From the NCBI RefSeq assembly GCF_003048405.1, contig NZ_PIQS01000002.1, positions 232,540 to 296,539 on the forward strand: DNA of 64,000 nucleotides, in the 5' to 3' direction. Below, one piece after another: positions 35,362-44,831 of the stretch; position 1 is the first letter of the stretch; each line of letters opens with the position of its first letter. Made by a program: the position numbers and the translations under genes. The notes below the pieces were generated by a model. That model was not told where the DNA came from. It did no database searches and saw nothing but the letters and a program-made list of their open reading frames with translations. Source of the stretch: Campylobacter concisus (lineage in GTDB: Bacteria > Campylobacterota > Campylobacteria > Campylobacterales > Campylobacteraceae).

Positions 35362-37194
35362 ATGAATTCCAGAAAATCAAAAATAACCATACTTTTTTTA
35401 TTAATTACTTTTGGAATTTCAATATTCGTACTTGTCATATTTTATAGGGCAAGTATCGAGCGAAAGCTTCCTAGACTTCAAACAAGCGATATAAACACAG
35501 CAATTCGTGGCAATATAATCACAAAAGATGGCTTTAGCATCTCTTCAAGCCAAAAACTCTACAAAGTGATGCTTGATACTAGAAACATCGATCCTAATAA
35601 AAAAGAGATGTTTATCAAACTATATTCGCTTTACAGCGGCGACGATCCAAACAAAGTAAGAAAGATCATAAATGGTACAAAAGGTATTGTTACGCTCTCA
35701 TATAGCATTGATGCAAAGGGCGCTACCTACCTTCAAGAGCTCTCAAGAAAGCTAAATCGCAAGAGCATTTTGGTTTCATACCTTGATCCAAAAACAGGAC
35801 TTGCTTCATTTCAGGGCATGAGAGTAATGGAGAGCGGCCAAAATCGTAAATTTATGTCAAAAGATGCCCTCACACCAGCTATTGGCTACGTGAGCAAAAC
35901 TGAAAGTGACGCGCTTACAAAAAGCAAAGGCGTAAAAGGTCTTGAGAGATATTATGAAGATTATTTAGCTCCTATACAAAATGCAAAAATTTTAGGGCCT
36001 CGTGATATTGGAAATAATATTATTTTAACAAGTGACTCAAATTTAGCAACAAGAGTAGATGGCTACAATGCGGTACTTTCTATACCATTAAAATTTCAAA
36101 CTAAACTAGAGCAAATTTTAGATGAAAAGCGTGAATTTCTAGATGCAAAAGAGTTAGTTATATGCATAATGAATAGCAAAAATGGAGAAATTTTAGCCCT
36201 AGCTTCTAGCTCAAGGTATGATCCTTCAAATATAAGAAAGCAAGATTATAGCGCTCTAAATTCGACTGTTAGTGAATATGCTTATGAAGTTGGCTCAGTT
36301 TTTAAACCATTTATATTTTCTATCTTACTTCAAGAGAAGAAAGTAAATCCATTCGAGCTTGTAAATACCTATAATGGCCGATATCAACTTGGCAAAAGGA
36401 TAATCAAAGATACCCATCCAGAGCCTTTTATGAGCGCTGAAGATATAATCGTGCACAGTTCAAACATCGGCATGATTCAGCTTGTTGAGCGTTTAAATGG
36501 GCCACAAATTTATCAAGGACTTTTAAATTTTGGCTTTTCAAGAAAGACTGGCATAGATCTACCTTACGAGCAAGTAGGTATGATGCCAACAGTTACAAAG
36601 CTAAACTCATCGACATATAAGGCGACTGTGAGCTATGGATACGGCTTGCAAGCTACATTTATACAGCTTTTAAAAGCCTATAATACATTTAATAATAAAG
36701 GCATTGAAGTTACTCCTCACATGGTTGCCTACTTAGAGAGAAATGGAAAAAGATACGATTTGCCAAAGTCCGAGCCAGCTCAAGTTATATCACAAGAGAC
36801 CGCAAAGATAATGAAGAGAATTTTAATAAAAACGGTTGAGAAAGGTACTGGACTAAAAGCCTTTACGCCAGGACTTGAGATAGGTGGCAAGACTGGAACT
36901 GCACACATTGCTTCAGGTAGTGGTGGATACAGCAACACCTACAATGGCTCATTTTTTGGCTTTGTGAACGACACAAGAGGTAATAGCTACACAATAGGCG
37001 TTTTAGCAAGGGATCCTAAAAGACCTTACTACTACTTCGGCGCTCAAAGTGCCTTGCCTATATTTAAAAAGGCAGTTGATCTGATGGTTGAGGATGGATA
37101 TTTATTTCCTGATGCAAATATAATAGCTGAGTTTGAAGCCAAAAAAGATAAGCTTAAAAACGATAAGACAAAACAAAAGCCTGCTTTGGACTAA
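35362..37194 (+). CDS. pbpB: Class B penicillin-binding protein, FtsI-like
   Basis: This 610-residue peptidoglycan transpeptidase, anchored by one N-terminal helix (about 9-28), probably makes septal wall. The active site SxxK is SVFK in YEVGSVFKPF, the SxN motif is SSN in VHSSNIGM, and KTGT occurs in GGKTGTAH. I place the start at 35362 (MNSRKS); an upstream in-frame ATG lies inside fliE. It is the fourth gene in a run with flgB, flgC and fliE behind the RpoN promoter, as in C. jejuni. A weak ribosome site suggests that coupling to fliE matters. Confidence 0.92.
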   Translation: MNSRKSKITILFLLITFGISIFVLVIFYRASIERKLPRLQTSDINTAIRGNIITKDGFSISSSQKLYKVMLDTRNIDPNKKEMFIKLYSLYSGDDPNKVRKIINGTKGIVTLSYSIDAKGATYLQELSRKLNRKSILVSYLDPKTGLASFQGMRVMESGQNRKFMSKDALTPAIGYVSKTESDALTKSKGVKGLERYYEDYLAPIQNAKILGPRDIGNNIILTSDSNLATRVDGYNAVLSIPLKFQTKLEQILDEKREFLDAKELVICIMNSKNGEILALASSSRYDPSNIRKQDYSALNSTVSEYAYEVGSVFKPFIFSILLQEKKVNPFELVNTYNGRYQLGKRIIKDTHPEPFMSAEDIIVHSSNIGMIQLVERLNGPQIYQGLLNFGFSRKTGIDLPYEQVGMMPTVTKLNSSTYKATVSYGYGLQATFIQLLKAYNTFNNKGIEVTPHMVAYLERNGKRYDLPKSEPAQVISQETAKIMKRILIKTVEKGTGLKAFTPGLEIGGKTGTAHIASGSGGYSNTYNGSFFGFVNDTRGNSYTIGVLARDPKRPYYYFGAQSALPIFKKAVDLMVEDGYLFPDANIIAEFEAKKDKLKNDKTKQKPALD

Positions 37195-37305
37195 AATTTT
37201 AAAGATAAGAAAGATATAAAAACTAAGCAAAGCTAAATATAAAAATTTCTCTTGCTTTTTGGCATTTTCTCTAATTGCAAAACCTTTAATGCTCTTAAAA
37301 TACTT

Positions 37306-37806
37306 TTAGTTTCTAATAGCAATTAAATTATAAATAGAAAATCTAAACTGATCGAAAAGATTTAAGTCTTTAATATTTTTAGAAGTTATCTCTTTGTCAT
37401 CTTTGCAGTTTTTTCCGCATAAAAAGAGTAGATAAACAAGCGGCGTAACATAATTAAATCTTAAGAAAAGCGCTACAATGCAATGAAAAAAGCCGTAGTT
37501 ATATTTGATGCAAACATAAAAACCATAAATTATATAAGCTATCATTAAAATCAAAAAGGCATAGAATACAAAGCTTAAACCAGCATAGTCTGAAATATTT
37601 AAAAAGCTACAAACTAAAATAAAAGTACCTACCAAAGTAGGCAATATAATGATTGGAAAAATTAGATGAAGTCCGACTAGATCAAATTTACTCGCATAAA
37701 CCTTTATGTTATATCTACCTGCAGGAATTATCAAAAATATAGGCAATACGATTGAAAAGAGAATAAGAAATACCACATACATAGAATCAAAATCATAAGA
37801 ATTCAT
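37306..37806 (-). CDS. Hypothetical integral membrane protein, 166 aa
   Basis: No family was recognised. The 166-residue protein has four hydrophobic segments, about residues 10-28, 44-66, 78-98 and 108-126, with both ends probably cytoplasmic. The C-terminal tail contains CGKNCKDDKE and is hydrophilic. Low complexity and many Phe, Ile and Tyr fit a small inner-membrane protein. It lies 54 nt downstream of the next gene on the same strand and convergent with pbpB. Little can be said about its job. Confidence 0.6.
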   Translation of the reverse strand: MNSYDFDSMYVVFLILFSIVLPIFLIIPAGRYNIKVYASKFDLVGLHLIFPIIILPTLVGTFILVCSFLNISDYAGLSFVFYAFLILMIAYIIYGFYVCIKYNYGFFHCIVALFLRFNYVTPLVYLLFLCGKNCKDDKEITSKNIKDLNLFDQFRFSIYNLIAIRN

Positions 37807-37860
37807 TTTTAAACCAAACTTAATTTTAAGATATTTTAACTATACTTTTTTTGAATAAAT

Positions 37861-38292
37861 TTATCTACGATTTTTGCGATTTTCTATGCCAATTTTCTCA
37901 CTCTTTTCTATCTCGACAATATAGCTTGGATTTTTCTTTTTAGCTTCTTTGTCTAAAAAACTGATGAGCTTTGCATCAGAATTTTTATGAGAGCAGATTA
38001 AAATTATGAAATTTATATAGTTATTTGCCTCTTTTGGCATGATTTGGTTATTTTTGGCTGGTATACTAAAATTTCCTACAAAGATTTGAATAAGTTCGAA
38101 AAGCTCGTTTTTACTTAAACTATTATCACCCGCAAGCTTTTCAAGCTTTTCGATCGTTATCTCTTCTTTTTCTAATGCAAGTTCCTTTGTTTCGGTGCTA
38201 TAATCCCTATTTCTTAAAAGTATATAGATTAACACACAAATTGCAATTAATAGCAATACAATAAAGAAAACTATTAGACCTTTTATTAGCAT
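37861..38292 (-). CDS. Membrane-anchored hypothetical protein, 143 aa, downstream of ccsBA
   Basis: It has one N-terminal hydrophobic helix (about 5-27) followed by a charged cytosolic or periplasmic domain rich in Lys and Glu, with a motif YIVEIEKSEKIG near the end. No known family was identified. Its start lies directly after the ccsBA stop with no gap, which suggests translational coupling and a possible link to cytochrome c maturation, a role inferred from position only. Confidence 0.65.
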   Translation of the reverse strand: MLIKGLIVFFIVLLLIAICVLIYILLRNRDYSTETKELALEKEEITIEKLEKLAGDNSLSKNELFELIQIFVGNFSIPAKNNQIMPKEANNYINFIILICSHKNSDAKLISFLDKEAKKKNPSYIVEIEKSEKIGIENRKNRR

Positions 38293-41200
38293 CTAAAGCC
38301 TTGAGCAAAGTGATCGCTTTGTAAATGCCAAAACACTCATAAGCACCATTATCACGATACTAATCCAGACAAAATCAGGCACTGGTAATGGATCTCCTGC
38401 TGCATACGAGTGCATGCCAGCTAAATAAAAATTTACACCAAAATAAGTCATAATAATCGACCAATAAGCAAAAAATGAAGCCACTGCAAACGCATACTGG
38501 TTGTTTAGTTTTGGGATAAATCTTATATGAAGAACTGCGGCATAAACAAGTATCGAAACTAGCGCCCAAGTCTCCTTGCTGTCCCAGCCCCAATATCTAC
38601 CCCAACTCTCGTTCGCCCAAACACCGCCTAGGAAATTTCCAAGAGTAAGCAAGCTAAGTCCTAGTATCATAGCCATCTCATTTATACGGGTAGCTTCGAG
38701 GATATTGCGAGAAATTTCTGGATTTGGCTTTTTCTTATTTTGTAAAATGATAAGCAATAGTGTAAAGCCACCAAGTAACGCGCAAAGCCCTAAAAATCCA
38801 TAACTTGCAGTAATGACAGAAACATGTATTGTTAGCCAGTAGCTTTGAAGCACTGGTACAAGTGTAGTGATCTGTGGATCCATCCAGCTAAGGTGCGCAA
38901 CAAACAATGTAACACCAGCCAATATTGACGTAAGAGCAAGAGCGATAGGGCTACGTTTTGCAAAGACGATACCAGAAAGTCCTAGAGCCCAAGCGATATA
39001 GACCATCGATTCATAAGCATTACTCCAAGGCGCATGCTCAGCAATGTACCAACGAAGTCCAAGTCCGACAGTATGAGCAAGAAAAGCTAGTAAATTTATA
39101 ATGTATACAACTCTTACAATGCCATTTATCTGAACCTTTGGAGCTAGCATTTTGACAAAAACAAAAAATAAAAGCGCTAGGCCAGCCAAAAGATAAATCG
39201 GCGTCAATCGCTCAAAAATTTGAATTTTATTAAACAAAATTTCTATATTTATCTTTTCTTCACTTGGCATTACAGCAGAACCGTACTTTTGCTGATAGGC
39301 TGAAATTTTATCAAGTGCAGCATCAGCCTTACTCCAATCACTATCTTTTGTTGCTGCATCAACTGCTGCAAAATACTCTCTCATCATATTAATGACTAGA
39401 TCGGCCTCCTTAGGCGGAAAGTACATCATTGCACTAGCAGGCGAATACCAAGAGTTTGATGGGTCATCTTGTTTTGGAAAAATTTTAAAAATTTCACCAA
39501 TAAATATCATATAAAAAACATTCAATCTCTCGTCGATCTTTATCACATCTTTATCAAATGTATTGCGTGATCCAGGATGCTTACGATTAGCAATTTCAGC
39601 AAATTTTGTGAGTTTATATTCACTTCCACCATCTTTTGTGGCTCTAAAAAAATCATTAAAACTTGCATATTTTGCATTTTCATCTATGCCAAGCTCTTTT
39701 TTTAGCTCCTTGCTTTGTCCAAGTGAGATAATTTTTTCACTTCGCCAAAAATCAGGCGTTACCATTATTGAAAGCATCGCTTGATTCGAGTTTAGACTAT
39801 TTATGTTCTCGCTTCTATGTATTTTATTTAAAATTTCTTTGCTAAGAGTGTCAAACGGCTTCATTCTACCATCTGAGCTTTGTACAATAAGCCTAGAAAG
39901 CTTTTGTGTGTGCTCTTTGCTGATATTAGGCAAAAAGTCTTCAGCCTTTAATGAGCTAAAATTTAAACTTAAAAGCATAATGGCAATGATAGCAACAACC
40001 TTTTTACCGTCTTTTGTTGATTCATTATCGATTAACTTAGCTAGCTTTCTAAAACGACTACCAGGATTTACAACATTTAACACAAAGCCAAGTCCAAGCA
40101 AAAAGTAGCCGATATAAGTTGGTATCTTGCCTGGATCTTTATTTACAGAGAGAATGGTTCCTTTTTCATCTGTATCGTATGAACTTTGGAAGAATCTATA
40201 ACCATCATAGTCAAGCACATGATTCATATAAATTTTATAGTCAAGCCCCGACATGTTTGTATCGTCTTTTACAATAACTTCACTTGAGTAGCTCATAGGC
40301 GAATTTGAACCAGGATATCTTTTAAGCTCAAAGTCTTTTAAGTATAGGCTAAACGGAAGTTTAACTTGCTGCGCGCCCCATGAAGCGTTAAATTTTTGTC
40401 CAGCCACAGCCAAGCGTGAAGGCTCTGTTAGGTTATAAAAAATATGCATCTCTTTACTCTCGCCTTTATAATTTAATTCAGCTATCAAGGCGTTAAATTC
40501 GCTATCTTTTGTACTAACTAGCTTTCTTGAAGCATGAGCTGAAACTAATCTTGGAGCAAAATTTATATTTGAAATAGTATAAAGACTACCCATGCCAAAT
40601 TCATTTACGCTACCAGCTTTTAACTCAGTTTTTGAGCTATCACTCATTGTAAATTTTGAAAGATCGGTATTTGAAGTAACTGTGAAATTTCCGTCCACTA
40701 ATTTAAAAAGTACATATTTTTTACTCTCGTCTGGCTTAGCATTAAAGATAAAACTAATATCTGCAACTCTTGCTTCCTCTTCTTCTAACAAGAAGATTTC
40801 TTCACTTTCACTCTCGTTTGAAACCACAAATTCCACTACTGGTTGCCCATTTTTATCATCCACAAACTTATAACTTGCATTTGGCACAAATTCTTTAAAT
40901 TTTAAATTAGCTTCATTATCTACTATTTTTAGCTTTAGATCAAAACCTTTTTTTGCATCAGAAAGTCCTAGTGGCAAAGCAGCGTTTAACTCTTCTCCAT
41001 TATCGTTTAACGCGGTTAAATTTAAATAGGATATTTTTGTCGTAACGATATTTGACTGAGTTTTTTCTCTTATATGCATATCAGCCTCAAAGCCAAGGTA
41101 TCTTGTTATACCAGCACCGATTAAGATAACGATAAAACCAAGATGAAAGATAAGCGAAGGTAGTTTTTTTGGATCTATTAAATTATATCTAAAGATATTA

Positions 41201-41388
41201 TAGGTCAAATTTATACCAAGAAGTAGTTGAATGAGCGCAAACCAGCTGGCACCATAAACATAGTACCATGCAGCTTCTGTACTAGTTTTACTTTCTATTA
41301 TCGTAGCGGCTCCGCTAGCTATGGCAAAGATTATCATCAAAATGATAGCTGAGCCCATACTTAAAAATAATGATTTTGGATTTAACAT
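38293..41388 (-). CDS. ccsBA: Cytochrome c biogenesis protein CcsBA (fused System II synthase)
   Basis: This 1031-residue inner-membrane protein joins ResB/CcsB and CcsA into one chain, as in other epsilonproteobacteria. It exports heme and attaches it to CxxCH motifs of c-type cytochromes. The N-terminal half has ResB-like helices and a large periplasmic region. The C-terminal half contains AEHAPWSNAYESMVYIAW and the WWD motif in WGRYWGWDSKETW, which binds heme outside the membrane, with flanking His residues. A single-heme cytochrome c gene follows upstream in the same direction. Confidence 0.95.
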   Translation of the reverse strand: MLNPKSLFLSMGSAIILMIIFAIASGAATIIESKTSTEAAWYYVYGASWFALIQLLLGINLTYNIFRYNLIDPKKLPSLIFHLGFIVILIGAGITRYLGFEADMHIREKTQSNIVTTKISYLNLTALNDNGEELNAALPLGLSDAKKGFDLKLKIVDNEANLKFKEFVPNASYKFVDDKNGQPVVEFVVSNESESEEIFLLEEEEARVADISFIFNAKPDESKKYVLFKLVDGNFTVTSNTDLSKFTMSDSSKTELKAGSVNEFGMGSLYTISNINFAPRLVSAHASRKLVSTKDSEFNALIAELNYKGESKEMHIFYNLTEPSRLAVAGQKFNASWGAQQVKLPFSLYLKDFELKRYPGSNSPMSYSSEVIVKDDTNMSGLDYKIYMNHVLDYDGYRFFQSSYDTDEKGTILSVNKDPGKIPTYIGYFLLGLGFVLNVVNPGSRFRKLAKLIDNESTKDGKKVVAIIAIMLLSLNFSSLKAEDFLPNISKEHTQKLSRLIVQSSDGRMKPFDTLSKEILNKIHRSENINSLNSNQAMLSIMVTPDFWRSEKIISLGQSKELKKELGIDENAKYASFNDFFRATKDGGSEYKLTKFAEIANRKHPGSRNTFDKDVIKIDERLNVFYMIFIGEIFKIFPKQDDPSNSWYSPASAMMYFPPKEADLVINMMREYFAAVDAATKDSDWSKADAALDKISAYQQKYGSAVMPSEEKINIEILFNKIQIFERLTPIYLLAGLALLFFVFVKMLAPKVQINGIVRVVYIINLLAFLAHTVGLGLRWYIAEHAPWSNAYESMVYIAWALGLSGIVFAKRSPIALALTSILAGVTLFVAHLSWMDPQITTLVPVLQSYWLTIHVSVITASYGFLGLCALLGGFTLLLIILQNKKKPNPEISRNILEATRINEMAMILGLSLLTLGNFLGGVWANESWGRYWGWDSKETWALVSILVYAAVLHIRFIPKLNNQYAFAVASFFAYWSIIMTYFGVNFYLAGMHSYAAGDPLPVPDFVWISIVIMVLMSVLAFTKRSLCSRL

Positions 41389-41433
41389 CTGCTTCCTTTT
41401 ATTTATATTATGACAAAGCTATCAAAGTGAAAC

Positions 41434-41991
41434 TTATCTTAAATAACTACCTTGCTTTGTTTGAGTAGAGACCGGTTTGTTTTCATTTGCATCTTGTTCA
41501 GCAAATGCATCTTTACCTTTTAGATAGGCGAGAATCGCGCCAAGATCATTATTTGAAAGAATTTTAGCTTGGTTTTGCATTACATTTTTACCGCTTCCGC
41601 CAAAACTTGAGTCACTTCTATAAGAGATGATGCTATCTTCAATATCCTTAGCATCCATATTTTTTAGAGGTATTGAACCAAATGGCCTTTTATCAGCATT
41701 CTCGCCATGACAGCTAGCACATTGCTTTTCATAAAGCTCCTTACCTAAAGAAACACTATATCTACCCTTTCTATCAACGCCTAATTTTAAAATTCTATTA
41801 TCTTTATAGCGTCTTGGATCTTCATCAACATAAACATTTACTTTTTCGTTTCTATCATTAGCCTGCTTTTTTGCCATTTCAGCAAGTTCTTTACCAAACT
41901 CACCACGAGCTTCTATATAGTAGACTTGTGAAGCTGCAAAGGCATTTGCCACCAAAAAACACGCCAAAAAAGAAATTTTAATACTTTTCAT
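41434..41991 (-). CDS. Periplasmic c-type cytochrome, single heme
   Basis: This 185-residue protein has a Sec signal peptide ending near Ala20 and a single heme motif CASCH at 91-95. The probable distal Met ligand is in GSGKNVMQNQAKIL. A highly charged insert (about 40-66) precedes the heme domain. The family resembles small class I cytochromes of Campylobacter respiration chains. It lies 45 nt upstream of ccsBA on the same strand, a context that fits its maturation. Confidence 0.88.
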   Translation of the reverse strand: MKSIKISFLACFLVANAFAASQVYYIEARGEFGKELAEMAKKQANDRNEKVNVYVDEDPRRYKDNRILKLGVDRKGRYSVSLGKELYEKQCASCHGENADKRPFGSIPLKNMDAKDIEDSIISYRSDSSFGGSGKNVMQNQAKILSNNDLGAILAYLKGKDAFAEQDANENKPVSTQTKQGSYLR

Positions 41992-42023
41992 AACTTTCCT
42001 TAAAATTTTGCTCTAAATTTAAA

Positions 42024-42055
42024 AATCCCGGATCAGATTGCTCCGACCCGGGATT
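42024..42055 (-). terminator. Rho-independent terminator after the porin gene
   Basis: An 8-bp stem AATCCCGG/CCGGGATT lies 28 nt past the porin stop and is followed on the minus strand by a TTTTT run and more T-rich sequence. The 16-nt loop can form an inner pairing. Confidence 0.8.
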
Positions 42056-42083
42056 ATATCATAAGTTGATTAATGAGCTACGA

Positions 42084-43358
42084 TTAGAATGAGTATTTAG
42101 CTTCAAATCTGAATTGATCTTCTTTGTTTTTAGCCTCATCAGCAAATTTTGAAGTTTTGAATGCATAGTATGAGCTAAATGTTAACTTTTTGCTATATGC
42201 GTATGCAAATCTTGGAGTAATCTCTTCAACTTTTTCTTTGCCATTTTTGCCAGGAGCTGCAGCATGTTTAATATGACCTTTTATGTAGTCAGCACCAACT
42301 GTGAATTTATCAAATGTATATCCAGCTGTTGCATATATTAAGTTAGCTTTACCATCAGCCCAAGTTGGATCAAGTGTAAGCTCACCAACATCTATTAGAC
42401 TACCTTTATCCTCAAAAGCAAATGATGTTACGCCTTTATTATCAACTTTCCAACCCATATAACCAGCTCTCAAATCAAAGCCAAATAGTGAAGCTGTAAG
42501 TTCGCCAGTATAGAAGTTACCATCATTATAGTTTGCAACGCCATTAGATTCACTTATAGCTTTAGAAAGATGTGCTTTTGCACTTTTATCTACAGTAGTA
42601 TTTATATAGTTAACTCTACCTCCTAAGCTAACATCATCATTTATAGCAAAATTTGCTGAAACATCAGCTGCAAGTAGGTCAGCTAGATTTGTTAAGCTAG
42701 CATACCATAGTTGGAAATTGATAGGATCATATGAACCAGCGATGCCAGCTGCATATAGATTACCTGCATCATAATCATTTAAATTATTTGTAATTTCATA
42801 CAACTCGCCATCACTTTCAACACTATCACCCTCAATTGCGTCAAAAGCTAGAGCTGTTAGAGTAAGTCCTTCAATATCTTCATTTACTACTCTTACACCA
42901 GTACCAATAGCATCATCTGTAAAGAATGAGCCGATCTCTTGTTTGCCAGCTGTTATAGTAGTGTTTCCAGCTTTATAACCAAGATAGAACTGATGAACTC
43001 TAAATGGCTCAGTTGTATTAGTTTTATCTGTGCCAATTCCTTGACTACCTTGATCGTTCTGAGTATTATCACCAGAATTATCAGTAGCGTTATATCTTAA
43101 ACCAATAACGCCAAAGAAGTTATCATCAATGGCAGCTTTAAAATTTGCTACAGCTTTAAATTGATGACCAGCTAATGAGCCAGACTCTGATTTTGTATTA
43201 GAAAACTCACCGTGTTTTTTATCATTTGTATATCTATATCTTGCAAATCCTGAAAGATCTACATTTTTTATAGCTTCTTCAAGTGGAGTAGCACTTGCTA
43301 CGCTTGAAAATGCACCTAAAGCAACCAAAGTGGCTAAACTAATTTTTGTTAGTTTCAT
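42084..43358 (-). CDS. Major outer membrane porin (Campylobacter MOMP type)
   Basis: This 424-residue outer-membrane beta-barrel starts at the ATG at 43358 (MKLTKISLATLVALG); an upstream in-frame ATG would add 18 residues. The signal peptide ends near the ASA site at residues 20-22. The mature protein begins TPLEEAIKNVDLSGFARYRY, typical of the Campylobacter porin family, and ends with Phe (RFEAKYSF), the usual barrel C-terminus. Alternating hydrophobic strands and variable loops are visible. AAAGGAG precedes the ATG. It probably forms the main trimeric pore; the family also varies between strains in its loops. Confidence 0.94.
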   Translation of the reverse strand: MKLTKISLATLVALGAFSSVASATPLEEAIKNVDLSGFARYRYTNDKKHGEFSNTKSESGSLAGHQFKAVANFKAAIDDNFFGVIGLRYNATDNSGDNTQNDQGSQGIGTDKTNTTEPFRVHQFYLGYKAGNTTITAGKQEIGSFFTDDAIGTGVRVVNEDIEGLTLTALAFDAIEGDSVESDGELYEITNNLNDYDAGNLYAAGIAGSYDPINFQLWYASLTNLADLLAADVSANFAINDDVSLGGRVNYINTTVDKSAKAHLSKAISESNGVANYNDGNFYTGELTASLFGFDLRAGYMGWKVDNKGVTSFAFEDKGSLIDVGELTLDPTWADGKANLIYATAGYTFDKFTVGADYIKGHIKHAAAPGKNGKEKVEEITPRFAYAYSKKLTFSSYYAFKTSKFADEAKNKEDQFRFEAKYSF

Positions 43359-43388
43359 TTTTTCTCCTTTTAAGGTTTTGTGCTGACG

Positions 43389-43394
43389 ATTATA
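43389..43394 (-). promoter_or_regulatory. Putative -10 box for the porin gene
   Basis: TATAAT on the minus strand, within the GATTATAATC palindrome 31-36 nt upstream of the porin ATG. It gives a short leader, consistent with a highly expressed gene. Confidence 0.5.
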
Positions 43395-43528
43395 ATCAAT
43401 AAAATTTAACATGAAGCTTAAAATTTTTAATTTCAGTTACCGATTGTTTACCGTAATTAATCAAAAATAGGCAAAAGTTGATAATTTTAAATAAAACAAG
43501 GACAAAATTTTAAAGAAGTAAAAAGAAA

Positions 43529-43551
43529 AAGGGGCTGTTGCTTTGCCCCTT
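43529..43551 (-). terminator. Rho-independent terminator after the lipoprotein gene
   Basis: A 7-bp stem AAGGGGC/GCCCCTT with a 9-nt loop is followed on the minus strand by TTTCTTTTT. It lies 62 nt beyond the stop of the 145-residue lipoprotein gene. Confidence 0.82.
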
Positions 43552-43613
43552 AAAAGGAGTTCTAGTTTTGATTGCTGTTGAAATTATATAAGCAAGCAGT
43601 AAATCAACGGTAA

Positions 43614-44051
43614 TTAAAAAGAAATTTTTTCCTCTTTTGGCACTTCGATATTTGTTTTTACATTTTTTCTTTTAATAATCACTTCATTTTGCGGCTTTTT
43701 TATACCATTATATAAGCCACTAGAGCCACCCTCTTTTATAAGAAGCATATCTATAAGTTTATCTGCATAAAATGTCGCATAGACTAAGTCGCCTTTATCA
43801 TAATAGTATCTATTTGCACAAAAATTTGCTTTATTGAGTTTGTGATTTTTTGTATCGCTCGCCACTATTTCATAGCAGTATTTTGAATCTTTATATGTAA
43901 CCTCTTTTATAAAACCTTTGATCGAGCTTTTTGCTGGTGTATTTTGCATGACCTGTCTTGGCTGTTTTCGCACTGGTGGGTTATCCTCAAAAAATGAGCA
44001 ACCCAAAAACATGATAGCAGTTGTCAGTGGAAGTAAAATTTTAGCTTTCAT
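43614..44051 (-). CDS. Hypothetical lipoprotein, 145 aa
   Basis: The signal peptide ends with lipobox Cys18 (IMFLGCSFF). The rest is a basic, Lys-rich domain (RKQPRQ, KNHKLNKANFCANRYYYDKGD) with two Cys that might form a disulfide. No family was recognised. The position between the porin and the sigma28-type gene, and its own terminator, suggest it is an independent transcription unit. An envelope location is likely; the function is unknown. Confidence 0.72.
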   Translation of the reverse strand: MKAKILLPLTTAIMFLGCSFFEDNPPVRKQPRQVMQNTPAKSSIKGFIKEVTYKDSKYCYEIVASDTKNHKLNKANFCANRYYYDKGDLVYATFYADKLIDMLLIKEGGSSGLYNGIKKPQNEVIIKRKNVKTNIEVPKEEKISF

Positions 44052-44157
44052 CTCTTCTCCTTAGTGTAAAACGGAGAAGTATAACTTTTAAGATTAAATA
44101 AATTTTGCGGGAAATTAAAGGCTCGTATCTAAATTTATATACACGATCATATAAATT

Positions 44158-44183
44158 TATCTTAGGCGAGACTGCCTAAGATA
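44158..44183 (-). terminator. Probable terminator hairpin after the 195-aa gene
   Basis: A perfect 10-bp stem TATCTTAGGC/GCCTAAGATA with a 6-nt loop begins directly after the stop of the gene at 44185. On the minus strand it is followed by AATTTATATG, so the T-run is weak. Confidence 0.65.
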
Positions 44184-44184
44184 G

Positions 44185-44772
44185 TTAAGCTGAAACATTT
44201 AAAACGTTACCGCCAAGCTCGGCGATCTTTTTATCAAGTGTCTCAAGGGTCTTTTCAATAGTCTTTTGAGAAATTTCAGGAAGCTCACCTCCCCAAATTT
44301 TCTTCGCATCCTCAAAACCCTTTGCCACACCCTCTCTACCAGCTTTTAGCTTTTCCACGTCATCACCTGCACCATTTAGCACAAAGCTAGCTATCCTATC
44401 AGCCGTATTTGCGATACCAAAAAATCCATTCTCACTAATAAGATCATTTGCCTCGTCACTACTTAGCTCGTTTAAAGATTTACCGTTATAGCCGATACTT
44501 GCAAGATCAAGTCCTGATAAAATTTCTGATAAATTTTTAGGCGTATTAAAGCTTAAGCCACCTTGAGCTAATAAATTTGAACTACTACTTTTAACGATCT
44601 CTTTTTGATACTGCAAAAAGTAGCTATTTGAAATATCTTTGGCTGTTAAATTTGTAATTTCAGACTCTTTTTTAGAGATATCCTTTTCATCTTTATGAAG
44701 TGAAATTTCTGATTTTACATTTCCTTTTAGGCTTGAACTATTATATGAGTTTGCGATTTGAGAAATTTTCAT
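44185..44772 (-). CDS. Conserved hypothetical protein behind a sigma28-type promoter, 195 aa
   Basis: The protein has no signal peptide and a hydrophilic, low-complexity N-terminus (about 1-60), rich in Ser, Asn and Lys and without Cys. The conserved C-terminal half contains TADRIASFVLNGAGDD, LKAGREGVAKGFEDA, GGELPEIS and a final helix. Similar proteins have been labelled 'hydrogenase-4 component G' in Campylobacter genomes, in my memory, but no hydrogenase gene is near and no metal motif is present. A near-consensus FliA (sigma28) promoter lies 28-54 nt before the ATG. A flagellum-coupled or secreted role is possible but inferred. Confidence 0.7.
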   Translation of the reverse strand: MKISQIANSYNSSSLKGNVKSEISLHKDEKDISKKESEITNLTAKDISNSYFLQYQKEIVKSSSSNLLAQGGLSFNTPKNLSEILSGLDLASIGYNGKSLNELSSDEANDLISENGFFGIANTADRIASFVLNGAGDDVEKLKAGREGVAKGFEDAKKIWGGELPEISQKTIEKTLETLDKKIAELGGNVLNVSA

Positions 44773-44799
44773 TTTGGCTCCTTAGAATTTATAAAATCA

Positions 44800-44826
44800 A
44801 TATCGCCAAAAAGTAGAATTTATTTA
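44800..44826 (-). promoter_or_regulatory. Putative sigma28 (FliA) promoter for the 195-aa gene
   Basis: On the minus strand, TAAATAAA at 44826-44819, an 11-nt spacer, then GGCGATAT at 44807-44800. This agrees with the TAAAGTTT-N11-GCCGATAA consensus and with the CGATAT -10 used by C. jejuni sigma28 genes. The spacing is exact and it sits just upstream of a start codon. Confidence 0.6.
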
Positions 44827-44831
44827 GATAG

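Noticed and set aside
44185..44772. 'Hydrogenase-4 component G' as a name for the 195-residue protein
   Set aside because: No hydrogenase motif or metal ligand is present and no hydrogenase gene is nearby; the label appears to be a propagated annotation.
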